Below are positions 1 through 8,612 of a DNA stretch of 64,000 bases, piece by piece. Source of the stretch: Gracilibacillus massiliensis (GTDB taxonomy: Bacteria; Bacillota; Bacilli; Bacillales; Amphibacillaceae); contig NZ_CZRP01000013.1 of the NCBI RefSeq assembly GCF_001458115.1, positions 1,054,001 to 1,118,000 on the forward strand, given 5' to 3'. Position 1 is the first letter of the stretch; every line of letters begins with the position of its first letter. The notes below the pieces were generated by a model. The model was not told where the DNA came from and did no database searches. It saw only the letters and a program-made list of their open reading frames with translations. The translations under genes and the position numbers were made by a program.

Positions 1-1
1 A

Positions 2-130
2 GCCACGGCCGAAATTGATTCTGCCACAGAAACAACTGTATATATGGTAGATTTTGAATTAACGACCTCTGGAGAGAAGGTTACTAACCATAAATGGGTT
101 ACCGAAGATGAATTAGAACCAGTAAAATGA
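2..130 (+). CDS. C-terminal end of a YdhK-like DUF1541 protein (partial)
   Basis: The first 42 codons run in one frame to a TGA at 128-130 and contain VYMVDFELT and GEKVTNHKWVTEDEL. These are characteristic of the end of a DUF1541 domain, found in the Bacillus YdhK family of small secreted or lipoprotein-like proteins that often sit beside copper or other metal genes. The start lies outside the window. The gene converges on the histidine kinase gene that follows on the other strand. Family assignment is from recalled motif similarity; molecular function is unknown. Confidence 0.7.
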   Translation, partial: ATAEIDSATETTVYMVDFELTTSGEKVTNHKWVTEDELEPVK

Positions 131-165
131 TCTTCATTTAATAATCTATAATAATCCATTCATAA

Positions 166-197
166 GGCACACCATAGGTTCTAAATTTTGGTGTGCC
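166..197. terminator. Bidirectional hairpin between convergent genes
   Basis: GGCACACCA (166-174) pairs perfectly with TGGTGTGCC (189-197) across a 14-nt loop. It lies between the end of the DUF1541 gene and the end of the histidine kinase gene, so it can serve either strand, although the T-runs on both sides are weak. Confidence 0.6.
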
Positions 198-237
198 ACT
201 ATTATTTAGTCAGTATTGAAATAGGTAAGGTAATTTT

Positions 238-1311
238 TTAAAGAGGTATCGTAAACCAAAAAGTATGAATTTCACCATTAGAAGTCATGCCGATTTCCCC
301 TCTATGTCTTTCCACGATTTCCTTTGAAATAGCTAAACCAAGTCCACTTCCCCCTAATTCACGACTTCTGGAGTGATCGACTCGATAAAATCTGTCAAAA
401 ATATCTTTTTGCTCCGCTATAGGTATTTGCTGTCCTTCACCAATGATTGATATTTTATATACTTTTTCAAGGCATTCACCTTTAATGATAATCGGATCAT
501 TTCCTTCATAATATCGAATCGAATTATCTACTAAGTTGCTTATCACTTGTGTAATACCTTGAGTATTGACACTAATATTTTGATTATCTATTTTCATTTC
601 ATACGGAATCTCTTTTTTATCTAGTAACCATCGAAACATTTCGATTGATTGTTCCATCAATGCTTTTATATTTATATATTCTTTGTCTGATAAGGGAAGC
701 GTTGATTCAATATCCCATTCTTTTAATTGTTCCATTTGGGCAACCAATTTCGTTATTCGCTTCGATTCTTCTAAAAGCGATTGATACAGTTTTGGATCCC
801 CTTCTATCACATCGTTTTTTAAAGCGGAAAGGTAACCATTTAAATTAGATAAAGGGGTACGAAATTCATGAGATAAATCAGATACAAGCCTTTGCCGTTG
901 CTGTTGATTTATTTTCAGCTGGTGTGTCAATTGATTAAAATGAGTAATTAATTCTCCCATTTCATCGTTTGTATGAACTTCAATTGGGTTAGGATAAGAG
1001 CCTTCCTTTATTTTTCGTGTGGATTCAATTAATTCTTTTAATGGTTTGATTAATTTTCGGTTAAAATAAAATTGAAGAGTGCTGCCAATGACTACAGCAA
1101 ATATACTAAATAGTAGTAAATAATCAAACAATGTAGACCTAAACTGATTTTGCATTTGTTCTTGCATCGGCATACCCTCAACTAAATAACAGGCAGTATT
1201 GTAGAGTGCCCAACTTGTAACTAAAGTAAAAGTTGTGACAAGAATGATGTTTAATAATGTTAGCTTTAAAATAAACTTTTTTGGTAACCATTTTCTTTGT
1301 TTACTGAACAA
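238..1311 (-). CDS. Sensor histidine kinase (HAMP-HisKA-HATPase), TTG start
   Basis: Membrane sensor kinase of about 357 residues. Two membrane segments (roughly residues 12-36 and 62-82) flank a short outer loop, followed by a HAMP linker, a HisKA box HEFRTPL with the phospho-acceptor His near 148, an N-box NLVDNSIRYY and a G-box GSGLGLAI. An open frame extends upstream to an ATG at 1404, but that would overlap the response regulator by about 100 bp. A TTG at 1311-1309 overlaps the last codons of the regulator and has GGGG seven bases upstream, so I prefer it. The kinase is the last gene of the ccdA-tlpA-regulator-kinase operon. The inserted mer transposon now separates it from that operon's promoter, so its expression is doubtful. 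Confidence 0.88.
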   Translation of the reverse strand: MFSKQRKWLPKKFILKLTLLNIILVTTFTLVTSWALYNTACYLVEGMPMQEQMQNQFRSTLFDYLLLFSIFAVVIGSTLQFYFNRKLIKPLKELIESTRKIKEGSYPNPIEVHTNDEMGELITHFNQLTHQLKINQQQRQRLVSDLSHEFRTPLSNLNGYLSALKNDVIEGDPKLYQSLLEESKRITKLVAQMEQLKEWDIESTLPLSDKEYINIKALMEQSIEMFRWLLDKKEIPYEMKIDNQNISVNTQGITQVISNLVDNSIRYYEGNDPIIIKGECLEKVYKISIIGEGQQIPIAEQKDIFDRFYRVDHSRSRELGGSGLGLAISKEIVERHRGEIGMTSNGEIHTFWFTIPL

Positions 1312-1945
1312 ATTTATACCCCATTCCTCTAACAGTCTGGATGCGCACGGGAGTAGCTGGATTATCTTCAATTTTTTCTCTAAGTTTCTTAATATGGGCA
1401 TCAATTGTTCGATCTAAGATGGTCTTATCAGCATTAGGATAAAGTTGATCAATCAACTGTTCTCTTGATAAAACAATATTTGGATTCTCCATCAAGAAAT
1501 ATAACAAATTAAATTCATACTTAGTTAAATGAACTTGATTATCATAAAGGATTACTTCTCCTTTTCTTGGTTTGATACAAAGACCATCATAGGTTAGCTT
1601 TTGACAAAAGTGACCTGTTCTACGAAGAACTGCTTCCACATGTGCAACAAGCTCATCTGCATCAAAAGGTTTTGTTAAATAATCGTCAGCTCCTAGCTTT
1701 AAGCCATTTATTTTGTCTGCAGTACGTACTTTTGCCGACAACATGATGATAGAAACTTCATTTCGCTCCTGTTCACGTACCCATGTACAAAATTCTTCTC
1801 CGCTCATTTTTGGTAACATTAGATCAAGGATGATTAGGCATGGATGATAAGTTAAGAAAGCTTCTTTTGCTGACTCCCCGTCTTCCGCCTCTTTTACCTC
1901 ATAACCCGCCTTTGTTAAATAGACCGATATAAGTTCTCGGATCAT
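1301..1945 (-). pseudogene. OmpR-family response regulator, 3' part of a gene split by the mer transposon
   Basis: This frame gives residues 13 to the end of an OmpR/PhoB-type regulator: the phospho-acceptor Asp in LIILDLMLPKMSG, the Lys in LTKPFDADEL, and a C-terminal winged helix ending RTVRGMGYKFVQ. The first strand and the acidic pair that binds Mg2+ are missing, and the ATG at 1945 has no ribosome site. The missing start is found 3.9 kb away at 5855-5817, encoding MKQTILIVEDDKM. Joining it at the 8-bp duplication gives a regulator of about 226 residues, the usual family length. The gene is therefore disrupted by insertion. The target-site copy supplies the ATG seen here, so a truncated protein could be made but should not be phosphorylated normally. 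Confidence 0.9.
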
Positions 1946-1950
1946 TTTAT
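1943..1950. repeat. Left target-site duplication of the mer transposon
   Basis: CATTTTAT (ATAAAATG on the minus strand) occurs here and again at 5817-5824, exactly flanking the element. Eight base pairs is the usual ISL3-family duplication. Confidence 0.9.
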
Positions 1951-1977
1951 GGGTCTTCGGAATATATAGTGGAATTA
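1951..1977 (+). repeat. Left terminal inverted repeat of the ISL3 element
   Basis: Starts GGGTCTTCGGAATATATAGT, followed by GGAA. Aligned with the right end it keeps GGGT, TTCGGA and GTGGAA in register. Confidence 0.85.
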
Positions 1978-2113
1978 CTTTTTTAATAGTTTAAAAACAA
2001 CTGGTGTTTAAATCGGATTTTCTAGTGGGATGTTAGGACAATCAATAGTATTATAAAAGTATCAATCACATACGAGTGATACGTTGGGAAAAAAATAAAA
2101 TAGTCCAATTTAC

Positions 2114-2145
2114 TTGACCGTGTACTATGGTACACGGTTTATAAT
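2114..2145 (+). promoter_or_regulatory. mer promoter with MerR operator palindrome
   Basis: A TTGACC -35 (2114-2119) and TATAAT -10 (2140-2145) are separated by 20 bp, longer than the 17-bp optimum, as in MerR-family promoters. Filling the spacer is a perfect dyad CCGTGTAC-TATG-GTACACGG (2118-2137). The likely model is repression by apo-MerR and activation by Hg(II)-MerR through DNA untwisting. It would drive both merR and merA. Confidence 0.88.
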
Positions 2146-2164
2146 ATTCATGGGGTGAAATAAG

Positions 2165-2557
2165 ATGATTTACCGCATTAGTGAGTTTGCAGAAAAATGT
2201 GGCGTTAATAAAGAAACGATTAGATATTACGAGCGAAAAAATTTACTACAAGAACCTCACCGAACGGAAGCTGGTTATCGGATATATTCATATGATGACG
2301 TTAAGCGTGTTGGGTTTATTAAACGAATACAGGAACTTGGATTTTCTTTAAACGAGATTTATAAATTACTTGGTGTTGTAGATAAAGATGAAGTTCGTTG
2401 TCAAGATATGTTCGAATTTGTTTCTAAAAAACAAATGGAAGTTCAAAAACAAATAGAGGATTTAAAACGAATTGAAACTATGTTAGACGACTTAAAACAA
2501 CGATGTCCAGATGAAAAGCAATTACATTCGTGTCCAATAATAGAAACATTAACATGA
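2165..2557 (+). CDS. merR: Mercury-responsive regulator MerR
   Basis: 130-residue MerR-family activator/repressor. The N-terminal winged helix (residues 1-70) has the family signature TIRYYERKNLL, followed by a dimerisation helix. Cys79, Cys114 and Cys123 sit exactly where I recall the three Hg(II) ligands of the Bacillus RC607 MerR, which separates it from ZntR- or CueR-type sensors. The ribosome site GGGGTGA precedes the ATG. It is the first gene of a two-gene operon with merA, 24 bp upstream of it, behind its own dyad-containing promoter. It is a passenger of the ISL3 element. Confidence 0.93.
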   Translation: MIYRISEFAEKCGVNKETIRYYERKNLLQEPHRTEAGYRIYSYDDVKRVGFIKRIQELGFSLNEIYKLLGVVDKDEVRCQDMFEFVSKKQMEVQKQIEDLKRIETMLDDLKQRCPDEKQLHSCPIIETLT

Positions 2558-2581
2558 GAGATTAACGAAAGGGGCTTTATT

Positions 2582-4222
2582 ATGAATAAATTTAAGGTAA
2601 ACATTCAAGGAATGACCTGTGCGGGTTGTGAAAAACACGTTGAATCAGCACTTGAAAAGATAGGTGCTAAAAATATTGAGTCTAGTTTTCGTCGTGGTGA
2701 AGCAGTATTTGAACTACCCAATGAAATTGAGGTTGAAAGTGCAATAAAGGCGATTGATGAAGCAAATTACAAAGCCAGAGAAATTGAAGAAGTATCATCA
2801 CTAGAAAACGTGGCGTTAAGTAATGAAGACAATTATGACCTTCTTATTATTGGTTCTGGTGCTGCTGCCTTTTCATCGGCAATTAAAGCTATAGAATACG
2901 GTGCAAAAGTTGGAATGATTGAGCGTGGAACGGTTGGGGGAACCTGTGTGAATATTGGCTGTGTTCCGTCAAAAACTCTTCTTAGGGCAGGGGAAATCAA
3001 TCATTTATCAAAAGACAACCCGTTTATAGGTTTACAAACATCCGCTGGAGAAGTGGATTTAGCTAGTTTAATCACGCAAAAGGATAAATTGGTGAGCGAA
3101 CTTCGGAATCAAAAATATGTGGATTTAATTGATGAATATAATTTTGATTTAATTAAAGGTGAAGCAAAATTCGTTGATGCTAGTACGGTTGAGGTCAATG
3201 GGGCAAAGTTATCTGCAAAACGCTTTTTAATTGCAACAGGTGCATCTCCTTCATTGCCCCAAATTTCAGGACTTGAAGAAATGGACTATTTAACTAGTAC
3301 AACACTTCTTGAGTTAAAGAAAATACCAAAACGATTAACTGTAATTGGTTCAGGATACATTGGAATGGAGCTTGGACAACTATTTCATCATTTAGGTTCA
3401 GAAATAACGCTTATGCAAAGAAGTGAGCGACTTTTAAAGGAGTATGATCCTGAGATTTCAGAGTCAGTTGAAAAAGCGTTAATTGAACAGGGGATAAGCC
3501 TTGTCAAAGGGGCAACTTTTGAGCGTGTTGTACAAAGTGGAGAGATAAAAAAGGTTTACGTAACAGTAAATGGCAGTAAAGAAGTTATTGAATCAGATCA
3601 GTTACTTGTTGCCACTGGAAGAAAACCAAATACGGATTCTTTAAATTTAAGTGCGGCAGGTGTTGAAACCGGAAAAAATAATGAAATCCTGATCAATGAT
3701 TTTGGTCAAACAAGTAATGAAAAGATTTATGCAGCAGGAGATGTGACGTTAGGACCGCAATTTGTATATGTAGCAGCCTATGAAGGTGGAATTATTACTG
3801 ATAATGCTATCGGTGGGTTAAACAAAAAAATAGATTTATCGGTAGTTCCTGCTGTTACGTTTACGAATCCAACGGTTGCAACGGTTGGTTTAACAGAAGA
3901 ACAAGCAAAAGAGAAAGGGTATGATGTGAAGACATCTGTATTACCTTTAGATGCTGTTCCAAGAGCAATTGTAAACCGTGAAACAACCGGTGTATTTAAA
4001 CTAGTAGCAGATGCAGAAACACTAAAAGTATTAGGGGTTCATATTGTATCTGAGAATGCAGGAGATGTCATCTATGCAGCATCATTAGCTGTTAAATTTA
4101 ACTTAACGATAGAAGATTTAACAGAAACCCTAGCACCATATTTAACAATGGCTGAAGGGCTAAAATTAGCTGCACTTACGTTCGATAAAAATGTTTCGAA
4201 ATTATCTTGTTGTGCAGTCTAA
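2582..4222 (+). CDS. merA: Mercuric reductase MerA
   Basis: 546-residue FAD- and NADPH-dependent flavoprotein that reduces Hg(II) to volatile Hg(0) in the cytoplasm. Visible parts are one N-terminal heavy-metal-binding domain with GMTCAGC (Cys13, Cys16), an FAD site [12 protein letters not shown] near residue 90, the redox-active disulfide in [13 protein letters not shown] (Cys122, Cys127), an NAD(P) site [13 protein letters not shown], and the C-terminal vicinal pair Cys543-Cys544 in SCCAV that delivers mercury to the active site. As I recall, Bacillus RC607 MerA has two N-terminal metal domains and is about 85 residues longer. No merT, merP or merB is present, so uptake and organomercury cleavage are not encoded here. 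AAAGGGG precedes the start. Confidence 0.95.
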   Translation: MNKFKVNIQGMTCAGCEKHVESALEKIGAKNIESSFRRGEAVFELPNEIEVESAIKAIDEANYKAREIEEVSSLENVALSNEDNYDLLIIGSGAAAFSSAIKAIEYGAKVGMIERGTVGGTCVNIGCVPSKTLLRAGEINHLSKDNPFIGLQTSAGEVDLASLITQKDKLVSELRNQKYVDLIDEYNFDLIKGEAKFVDASTVEVNGAKLSAKRFLIATGASPSLPQISGLEEMDYLTSTTLLELKKIPKRLTVIGSGYIGMELGQLFHHLGSEITLMQRSERLLKEYDPEISESVEKALIEQGISLVKGATFERVVQSGEIKKVYVTVNGSKEVIESDQLLVATGRKPNTDSLNLSAAGVETGKNNEILINDFGQTSNEKIYAAGDVTLGPQFVYVAAYEGGIITDNAIGGLNKKIDLSVVPAVTFTNPTVATVGLTEEQAKEKGYDVKTSVLPLDAVPRAIVNRETTGVFKLVADAETLKVLGVHIVSENAGDVIYAASLAVKFNLTIEDLTETLAPYLTMAEGLKLAALTFDKNVSKLSCCAV

Positions 4223-4454
4223 GGGAACTTTTTTTACAATTCCCTATTCAAGTGAACCAGCTAATACTGTACTAAAGTGTGCAGTAGTTTAGCAAAGTCT
4301 ACAAAAGGATTTCATACACTATTTTGCGATCACCCATTATATAAATGCTTTAAGGGATTTTCTAAGTGCATTTGTGGTCACAAAAATAATTTAACACTGA
4401 TGATTTCGACATCAAATCTATATTTGATACCTTAACACCGCAGAGTAATAAAGG

Positions 4455-5786
4455 ATGAACAATATGTCAGACTTATTATCCCTACCAGACATTAAAACAA
4501 TAGAATCACCACAAGAAAATGAAACCGATATGATGTTTAAAGTTGAAGCAGTCGGACCACCTGAACGTTGTCCTGAATGTGGTTTTGACAAGTTGTACAA
4601 ACACAGTTCAAGAAATCAACTAATTATGGATTTGCCCATTCGTTTAAAGCGAGTGGGCTTACAATTGAACCGTAGACGATACAAGTGTCGTGAATGCGGA
4701 TCTACCTTCTGGGAACGCCTAGTATCTGTAGATGAAAAGCGTAGTATGACCAAAAGGCTTTTAAAGTCTATTCAAGAGCAATCCATGTCTAAGACCTTTG
4801 TAGAAGTCGCAGAAAGCGTTGGCGTTGACGAGAAAACTATTAGGAACGTTTTTAAGGACTATGTGGCACTCAAAGAACGTGAATACCAGTTTGAAACTCC
4901 TAAGTGGCTTGGGATAGACGAGATACATATTATCCGAAGACCTCGGCTTGTATTGACTAATATTGAACGCAGGACTATTTATGACATCAAGCCTAACCGT
5001 AACAAGGAAACAGTCATCCAACGTCTTTCAGAAATTAGTGACAGGACTTATATTGAGTACGTCACAATGGATATGTGGAAGCCCTACAAAGACGCAGTGA
5101 ACACTATCCTTCCACACGCTAAAGTGGTCGTAGATAAGTTTCATGTAGTTAGAATGGCTAATCAAGCCTTAGATAACGTCAGAAAGTCTTTGAAAGCTCA
5201 TATGAGCCAAAAAGAAAGACGTACCCTTATGCGTGAAAGGTTTATCCTTCTAAAGCGTAAACACGATCTAAATGAACGTGAATCATTCCTCTTAGAGACT
5301 TGGTTAGGTAATCTTCCTGCCTTAAAAGAAGCCTATGAACTCAAAGAAGAGTTTTACTGGATATGGGATACTCCTGATTCAGATGAAGGTCGTCTTCGTT
5401 ATAGTCAATGGAGACACCGTTGTATGTCCAGTAACTCTAAAGATGCATATAAAGACCTCGTGAGAGCCGTAGACAACTGGCATGTCGAAATATTCAACTA
5501 CTTTGATAAAAGGCTCACTAACGCTTATACGGAGTCAATTAACAGCATTATTAGGCAGGTAGAGCGAATGGGTAGAGGTTACTCGTTTGATGCCTTACGA
5601 GCCAAAATCCTTTTCAATGAGAAGCTCCATAAAAAGCGTAAGCCACGATTTAATTCAAGTGCTTTCAATAAAGCTATGTTACACGATAATTTCAATTGGT
5701 ATGAAGTGAATGATCATAACATTACAGACAACTTTGGTGTCGATTTTTCCACACTTATTAAGAATTTGGAGAAGGGTGATTTATAA
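4455..5786 (+). CDS. ISL3-family transposase
   Basis: 443 residues, usual for the family. An N-terminal zinc-finger region has CPEC (Cys39/42) and CREC (Cys78/81), then a helix-turn-helix. A DDE catalytic core follows with Asp in WLGIDEIHI, Asp in VVVDKFHVVRM, and Glu in NAYTESINSIIRQVERMGRGYSF. It ends 30 bp from the right inverted repeat and is preceded by 230 bp of non-coding DNA after merA. The frame looks intact, so the element may still be mobile. The start at 4455 is the first ATG; an internal Met four codons later is possible. Confidence 0.95.
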   Translation: MNNMSDLLSLPDIKTIESPQENETDMMFKVEAVGPPERCPECGFDKLYKHSSRNQLIMDLPIRLKRVGLQLNRRRYKCRECGSTFWERLVSVDEKRSMTKRLLKSIQEQSMSKTFVEVAESVGVDEKTIRNVFKDYVALKEREYQFETPKWLGIDEIHIIRRPRLVLTNIERRTIYDIKPNRNKETVIQRLSEISDRTYIEYVTMDMWKPYKDAVNTILPHAKVVVDKFHVVRMANQALDNVRKSLKAHMSQKERRTLMRERFILLKRKHDLNERESFLLETWLGNLPALKEAYELKEEFYWIWDTPDSDEGRLRYSQWRHRCMSSNSKDAYKDLVRAVDNWHVEIFNYFDKRLTNAYTESINSIIRQVERMGRGYSFDALRAKILFNEKLHKKRKPRFNSSAFNKAMLHDNFNWYEVNDHNITDNFGVDFSTLIKNLEKGDL

Positions 5787-5789
5787 GCC

Positions 5790-5816
5790 CTTTTCCACCA
5801 TAAAATCCGAATACCC
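5790..5816 (-). repeat. Right terminal inverted repeat of the ISL3 element
   Basis: Read from 5816 inward it begins GGGTATTCGGATTTTATGGT, followed by GGAA, and is imperfectly complementary to the left end at 1951-1977. Confidence 0.85.
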
Positions 5817-5855
5817 CATTTTATCATCTTCTACAATTAAAATGGTTTGCTTCAT
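5817..5855 (-). pseudogene. 5' fragment of the split response regulator gene
   Basis: ATG at 5855 is preceded by AGGTGA and opens MKQTILIVEDDKM, the classic first strand and acidic pocket of a response regulator. Reading then enters the transposon end at 5816. The remaining 213 codons are at 1942-1301. The start lies 14 bp after the tlpA-like stop, as expected for a translationally linked operon. The last 8 bp (5817-5824) are the right copy of the target-site duplication. Confidence 0.9.
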
Positions 5856-5869
5856 TAAATCACCTATTC

Positions 5870-6450
5870 TTATTGCATTTTTTCAAATTCAGTCTCCATC
5901 ATTTCATAGTTTAATGGACCATAGGCTTTGTAGCTAATGATTCCCTTAGAGTCTATCATATAAGAAGTTGGAATAGGGCGGATTTGGTAGGTTGTTGCTG
6001 CTTGGTTACCTTCATCTAATAAAATAGAAAAGGACAAACCAAATTCCTCTACAAAATCATGCACATCTTCTACACTTGCCTCTGTTTCAGCTAAATTAAC
6101 AGCTAAGATCTCAACATCTTTGTTGTGGTAGAACTTTTCCATGTCTGGCATTTCCGCACGACATGGTGGACACCATGTTGCCCAAAAATTGAGCATTACT
6201 CTTTGTCCTCTGTAATCTGATAATTTAGCTGTTTCCCCATTTAATGTCTGTAGTTGAAAATCCGGAGCTTCATCTCCTACTTCAAGACCTTCTTGTATAT
6301 CCGATAATGTATCTTTTTCAGATGTATCTTCCTTTTCTTTACTTACTATTATTTCTTCCTCCGTTGCTTGCTCTCGTCATTCTTTGTTAAATCGAATATA
6401 GCATAACCAAACATCAACAAAAGCACAACCGTAATTATTATTTTTTTCAT
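5870..6450 (-). pseudogene. TlpA/ResA-like membrane-anchored thioredoxin, frameshifted
   Basis: ATG at 6450 follows AAGGAGG and encodes an N-terminal anchor (MKKIIITVVLLLMFGYAI). Near 6371-6377 a GAGAG run holds two extra bases, and that frame stops about 8 codons later. The right frame resumes with EQATEEEIIV and continues through EVGDEAPDFQLQTLNGET, the active site WCPPC and [11 protein letters not shown] to the stop at 5870. An internal ATG at 6196 could give only a 108-residue anchorless fragment. The intact product would be about 190 residues and would reduce disulfides outside the membrane using electrons from CcdA. It closely resembles the intact gene at 15936-16466. A sequencing error at the dinucleotide run cannot be excluded. 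Confidence 0.85.
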
Positions 6451-6464
6451 TTACTACTACCTCC

Positions 6465-7208
6465 TTAACCTAAATTAGCGAACCAACTATCCTGTACCAG
6501 TTTTAATAAGAAGTTGGAAATACTGGCTAATTGTCCAGTGAAAAGCAGAATCCCCATAGCTACCATGATCGCTCCGCCGACTTTCATTATTTTCTGGCTA
6601 TAGCGAACAAGCCATTTTGTTGAACCAATGAAGAAGGTCAATACAAGAAATGGTATGGCAAAACCTATCACATACATGATGGTATAGATAGCTCCTTGTG
6701 TCGGGTTACTCCCAGCAACTACTAGAATAGATGCAAAGATAGGCCCAATACATGGAGTCCAGCCAGCTGCAAATCCCATTCCCACAAATATAGAACCTAA
6801 ATACCCCACAGGCTTTTTATTAAAGTGAAATCTTTTCTCTTTCATTAACCCTTTCCATTGAATCCAACCTGCAACGAACAAACCCATAATGATAACAAAA
6901 ATACCTGCTATTCGTTGAAGGAAAACACCAGATTGACCTGATAATAAACCTTGAACCCATTGGCCTAGCATTGATACACCTACACCTAAACCAATAAAAA
7001 TCATGGACACACCCAACAAAAATAAAATGGCATGGGTCAATAATTTTCTTCGTACCTTTATCTCTTGTGGACCTTGTATTTCTTTGACTGTCATTCCAGT
7101 AATATAGGATAAGTACGCTGGGAAAATAGGGAGTGTACAAGGTGAAAGAAAAGAAAGAATCCCTGCGCCCAAAGCAAGCCATATTGTTATATCAACTGCT
7201 GCAATCAT
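6465..7208 (-). CDS. ccdA: CcdA-family thiol-disulfide transmembrane transporter
   Basis: 247-residue polytopic membrane protein with six predicted helices. The paired redox cysteines lie in SFLSPCTLPIFPAYLSYITG and AAGWTPCIGPIFAS, the two hallmark positions of CcdA/DsbD-beta proteins that pass electrons from cytoplasmic thioredoxin to extracytoplasmic thiol proteins. GAGGG precedes the ATG. It is the first gene of the operon, 14 bp before the tlpA-like gene and upstream of the two-component genes, so the system likely senses or answers envelope thiol stress (inference). It still has its own promoter region, 7209-7320. Confidence 0.92.
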   Translation of the reverse strand: MIAAVDITIWLALGAGILSFLSPCTLPIFPAYLSYITGMTVKEIQGPQEIKVRRKLLTHAILFLLGVSMIFIGLGVGVSMLGQWVQGLLSGQSGVFLQRIAGIFVIIMGLFVAGWIQWKGLMKEKRFHFNKKPVGYLGSIFVGMGFAAGWTPCIGPIFASILVVAGSNPTQGAIYTIMYVIGFAIPFLVLTFFIGSTKWLVRYSQKIMKVGGAIMVAMGILLFTGQLASISNFLLKLVQDSWFANLG

Positions 7209-7320
7209 TGTTCAACCCTCTTTCTGAAATAATTTTTTGCTGATTCATTGGTTAAAAAAACTCAACTAAACCTTCCTTAACAGAATACAAAAGTAATGTT
7301 AAAGTTTGATGAAAGTAAAT

Positions 7321-7352
7321 AAAAAACGATAAAGGTATGTGACCTTTATCGT
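7321..7352 (-). terminator. Terminator of the tauE-containing operon
   Basis: ACGATAAAGGT (7326-7336) and ACCTTTATCGT (7342-7352) form a perfect 11-bp stem with a 5-nt loop. On the minus strand it is followed by TTTTTT, placing it after the sulfite/thiosulfate exporter gene. Confidence 0.88.
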
Positions 7353-7393
7353 CTATCAAAATTAAATGCTTCGATACTTTGTGTAACTACTTA

Positions 7394-8176
7394 TTAAAAT
7401 ATATCGATCCATATCTTAATGGCGGTTCCAGCTATTAGCACAGCTAGTATAACTTGCAACACTTTGGTGTTCACTTTCTTACCAGCATTTGCCCCTAATG
7501 GGGAGGCAATTAAACTAGCTATAATCATGATTGCAGCTGGAAAATACTCCACTTGTCCTGTTGAAACTTTTCCGATCGTCGCACCGATTGAAGAAATAAA
7601 CGTAATCGCTAAAGATGAAGCAATTGTCATACGAGTAGGAATCTTCAAAACGACAAGCATAATCGGAACTAATAAAAATGCACCGGCTGCTCCGACAATT
7701 CCTGCTCCAACGCCGACAATTAAAGCTAAGGAGGCTGCCACTGTTTTGTTAAACTTCACCTGATCTAACGGGATATCATCAATTCCCTTTTTTGGAACAA
7801 ACATCATAACTGCAGCTATTAATGCTAGAATCCCGTAAGTTAGATTTATTCCACCCTCAGACAATAATTTGGAGCCATAACCCCCAATAAAACTTCCGAT
7901 AAGAATACTTATACCCATATAGATAATCAGCGATTTATTTAAATAACCGCCTTTTCGATAGGCCCATACACCACCTATCGTTGCAAACAATACTTGAACA
8001 GCACTTATTCCGGATACCTCATGTGCTGTAAATGCAGCCAAACCGAACAATGGCGGGATATATAAGAGCATTGGATATTTAATGATCGAGCCGCCAATAC
8101 CAAGCATTCCCGAAATAAACGAACCAACAAAACCAATCAAAAATATAATAATAATAAAGCCTAAATCCATATCCAT
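7394..8176 (-). CDS. TauE/SafE-family sulfite or thiosulfate exporter
   Basis: 260-residue membrane protein with repeated glycine-rich motifs typical of TauE/SafE permeases: [20 protein letters not shown] at the start and a second [19 protein letters not shown] half near residue 155, about eight helices. In sulfide-detoxification operons such as S. aureus cst and B. subtilis yrk, the corresponding protein probably exports sulfite or thiosulfate made by persulfide oxidation. GGAGGG precedes ATG. It is the last gene of the minus-strand cluster starting near 9483, with two rhodaneses and DsrE before it. Substrate is inferred from context. Confidence 0.88.
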   Translation of the reverse strand: MDMDLGFIIIIFLIGFVGSFISGMLGIGGSIIKYPMLLYIPPLFGLAAFTAHEVSGISAVQVLFATIGGVWAYRKGGYLNKSLIIYMGISILIGSFIGGYGSKLLSEGGINLTYGILALIAAVMMFVPKKGIDDIPLDQVKFNKTVAASLALIVGVGAGIVGAAGAFLLVPIMLVVLKIPTRMTIASSLAITFISSIGATIGKVSTGQVEYFPAAIMIIASLIASPLGANAGKKVNTKVLQVILAVLIAGTAIKIWIDIF

Positions 8177-8272
8177 CTATTTCCCTCCCTTTTTAGTTTT
8201 TCTTATTTCGACATTTTAATGCTTCATTTTCTTCGCTTTTTACCGAAGGGGGTATTTTAACAAACAAAAAAA

Positions 8273-8569
8273 TTATTCAACTTCGCCTTCCCACGACAAC
8301 ATACCGCCAGTCATATTCGTAACATTAAATCCTTGGCCTTCTAAATATTTTGTCGCTTGGCCACTTCTACCACCTGAACGGCAAACCATAATGTATTCTT
8401 CTGACTTATTTAATTCTTGCTTGCGAAATTCAAGTAAGCCTAGTGGAATGTTTACTGCTCCTTTTATTTTCCCAGTTGCTACTTCATCAACCTCACGAAC
8501 ATCGATTATATTCAGCTCGTTATTTGCTTCAACTAAATTCTGTAATTCTTTTGTTGATATCTCTTTCAT
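8273..8569 (-). CDS. Single-domain rhodanese
   Basis: 98-residue sulfurtransferase. The complete rhodanese fold is visible: IIDVREVDEVATGKIKGAVN near the start and the active-site loop CRSGGRS carrying the persulfide Cys, ending NMTGGMLSWEGEVE. It would carry sulfane sulfur in the cytoplasm between persulfide donors and acceptors. GAGGAG lies ten bases before the ATG. It sits between a membrane rhodanese and the TauE exporter within the sulfur operon. Confidence 0.92.
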   Translation of the reverse strand: MKEISTKELQNLVEANNELNIIDVREVDEVATGKIKGAVNIPLGLLEFRKQELNKSEEYIMVCRSGGRSGQATKYLEGQGFNVTNMTGGMLSWEGEVE

Positions 8570-8612
8570 ATTTAACCAACTCCTCTTTCATATTTTTACT
8601 CCTGTATCGTAA

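Larger units (their letters stand above)
1951..5816. mobile_element. ISL3-family transposon carrying merR and merA
   Basis: A 3,866-bp element bounded by imperfect inverted repeats beginning GGGTCTTCGGA (from 1951 inward) and GGGTATTCGGA (from 5816 inward). They match at 20 of the first 24 positions and share GTGGAA at positions 19-24. It carries merR, merA and an ISL3 transposase, all on the plus strand. Directly outside lie identical 8-bp duplications. Removing the element plus one duplication restores an uninterrupted response-regulator reading frame on the minus strand, which fixes the boundaries to the base. ISL3 elements with metal-related passengers are known (ISPpu12 as I recall it). 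A mercuric-reductase passenger in a Bacillaceae ISL3 element is, to my knowledge, uncommon. Confidence 0.92.

Noticed and set aside
1312-1404. N-terminal extension of the histidine kinase from ATG 1404
   Set aside because: It would overlap the response-regulator helix-turn-helix coding region by about 100 bp; the TTG at 1311 has better signals and gives the normal domain layout.
4418-4600. 60-codon minus-strand frame over the transposase start
   Set aside because: Shadow of the transposase N-terminus with no ribosome site.
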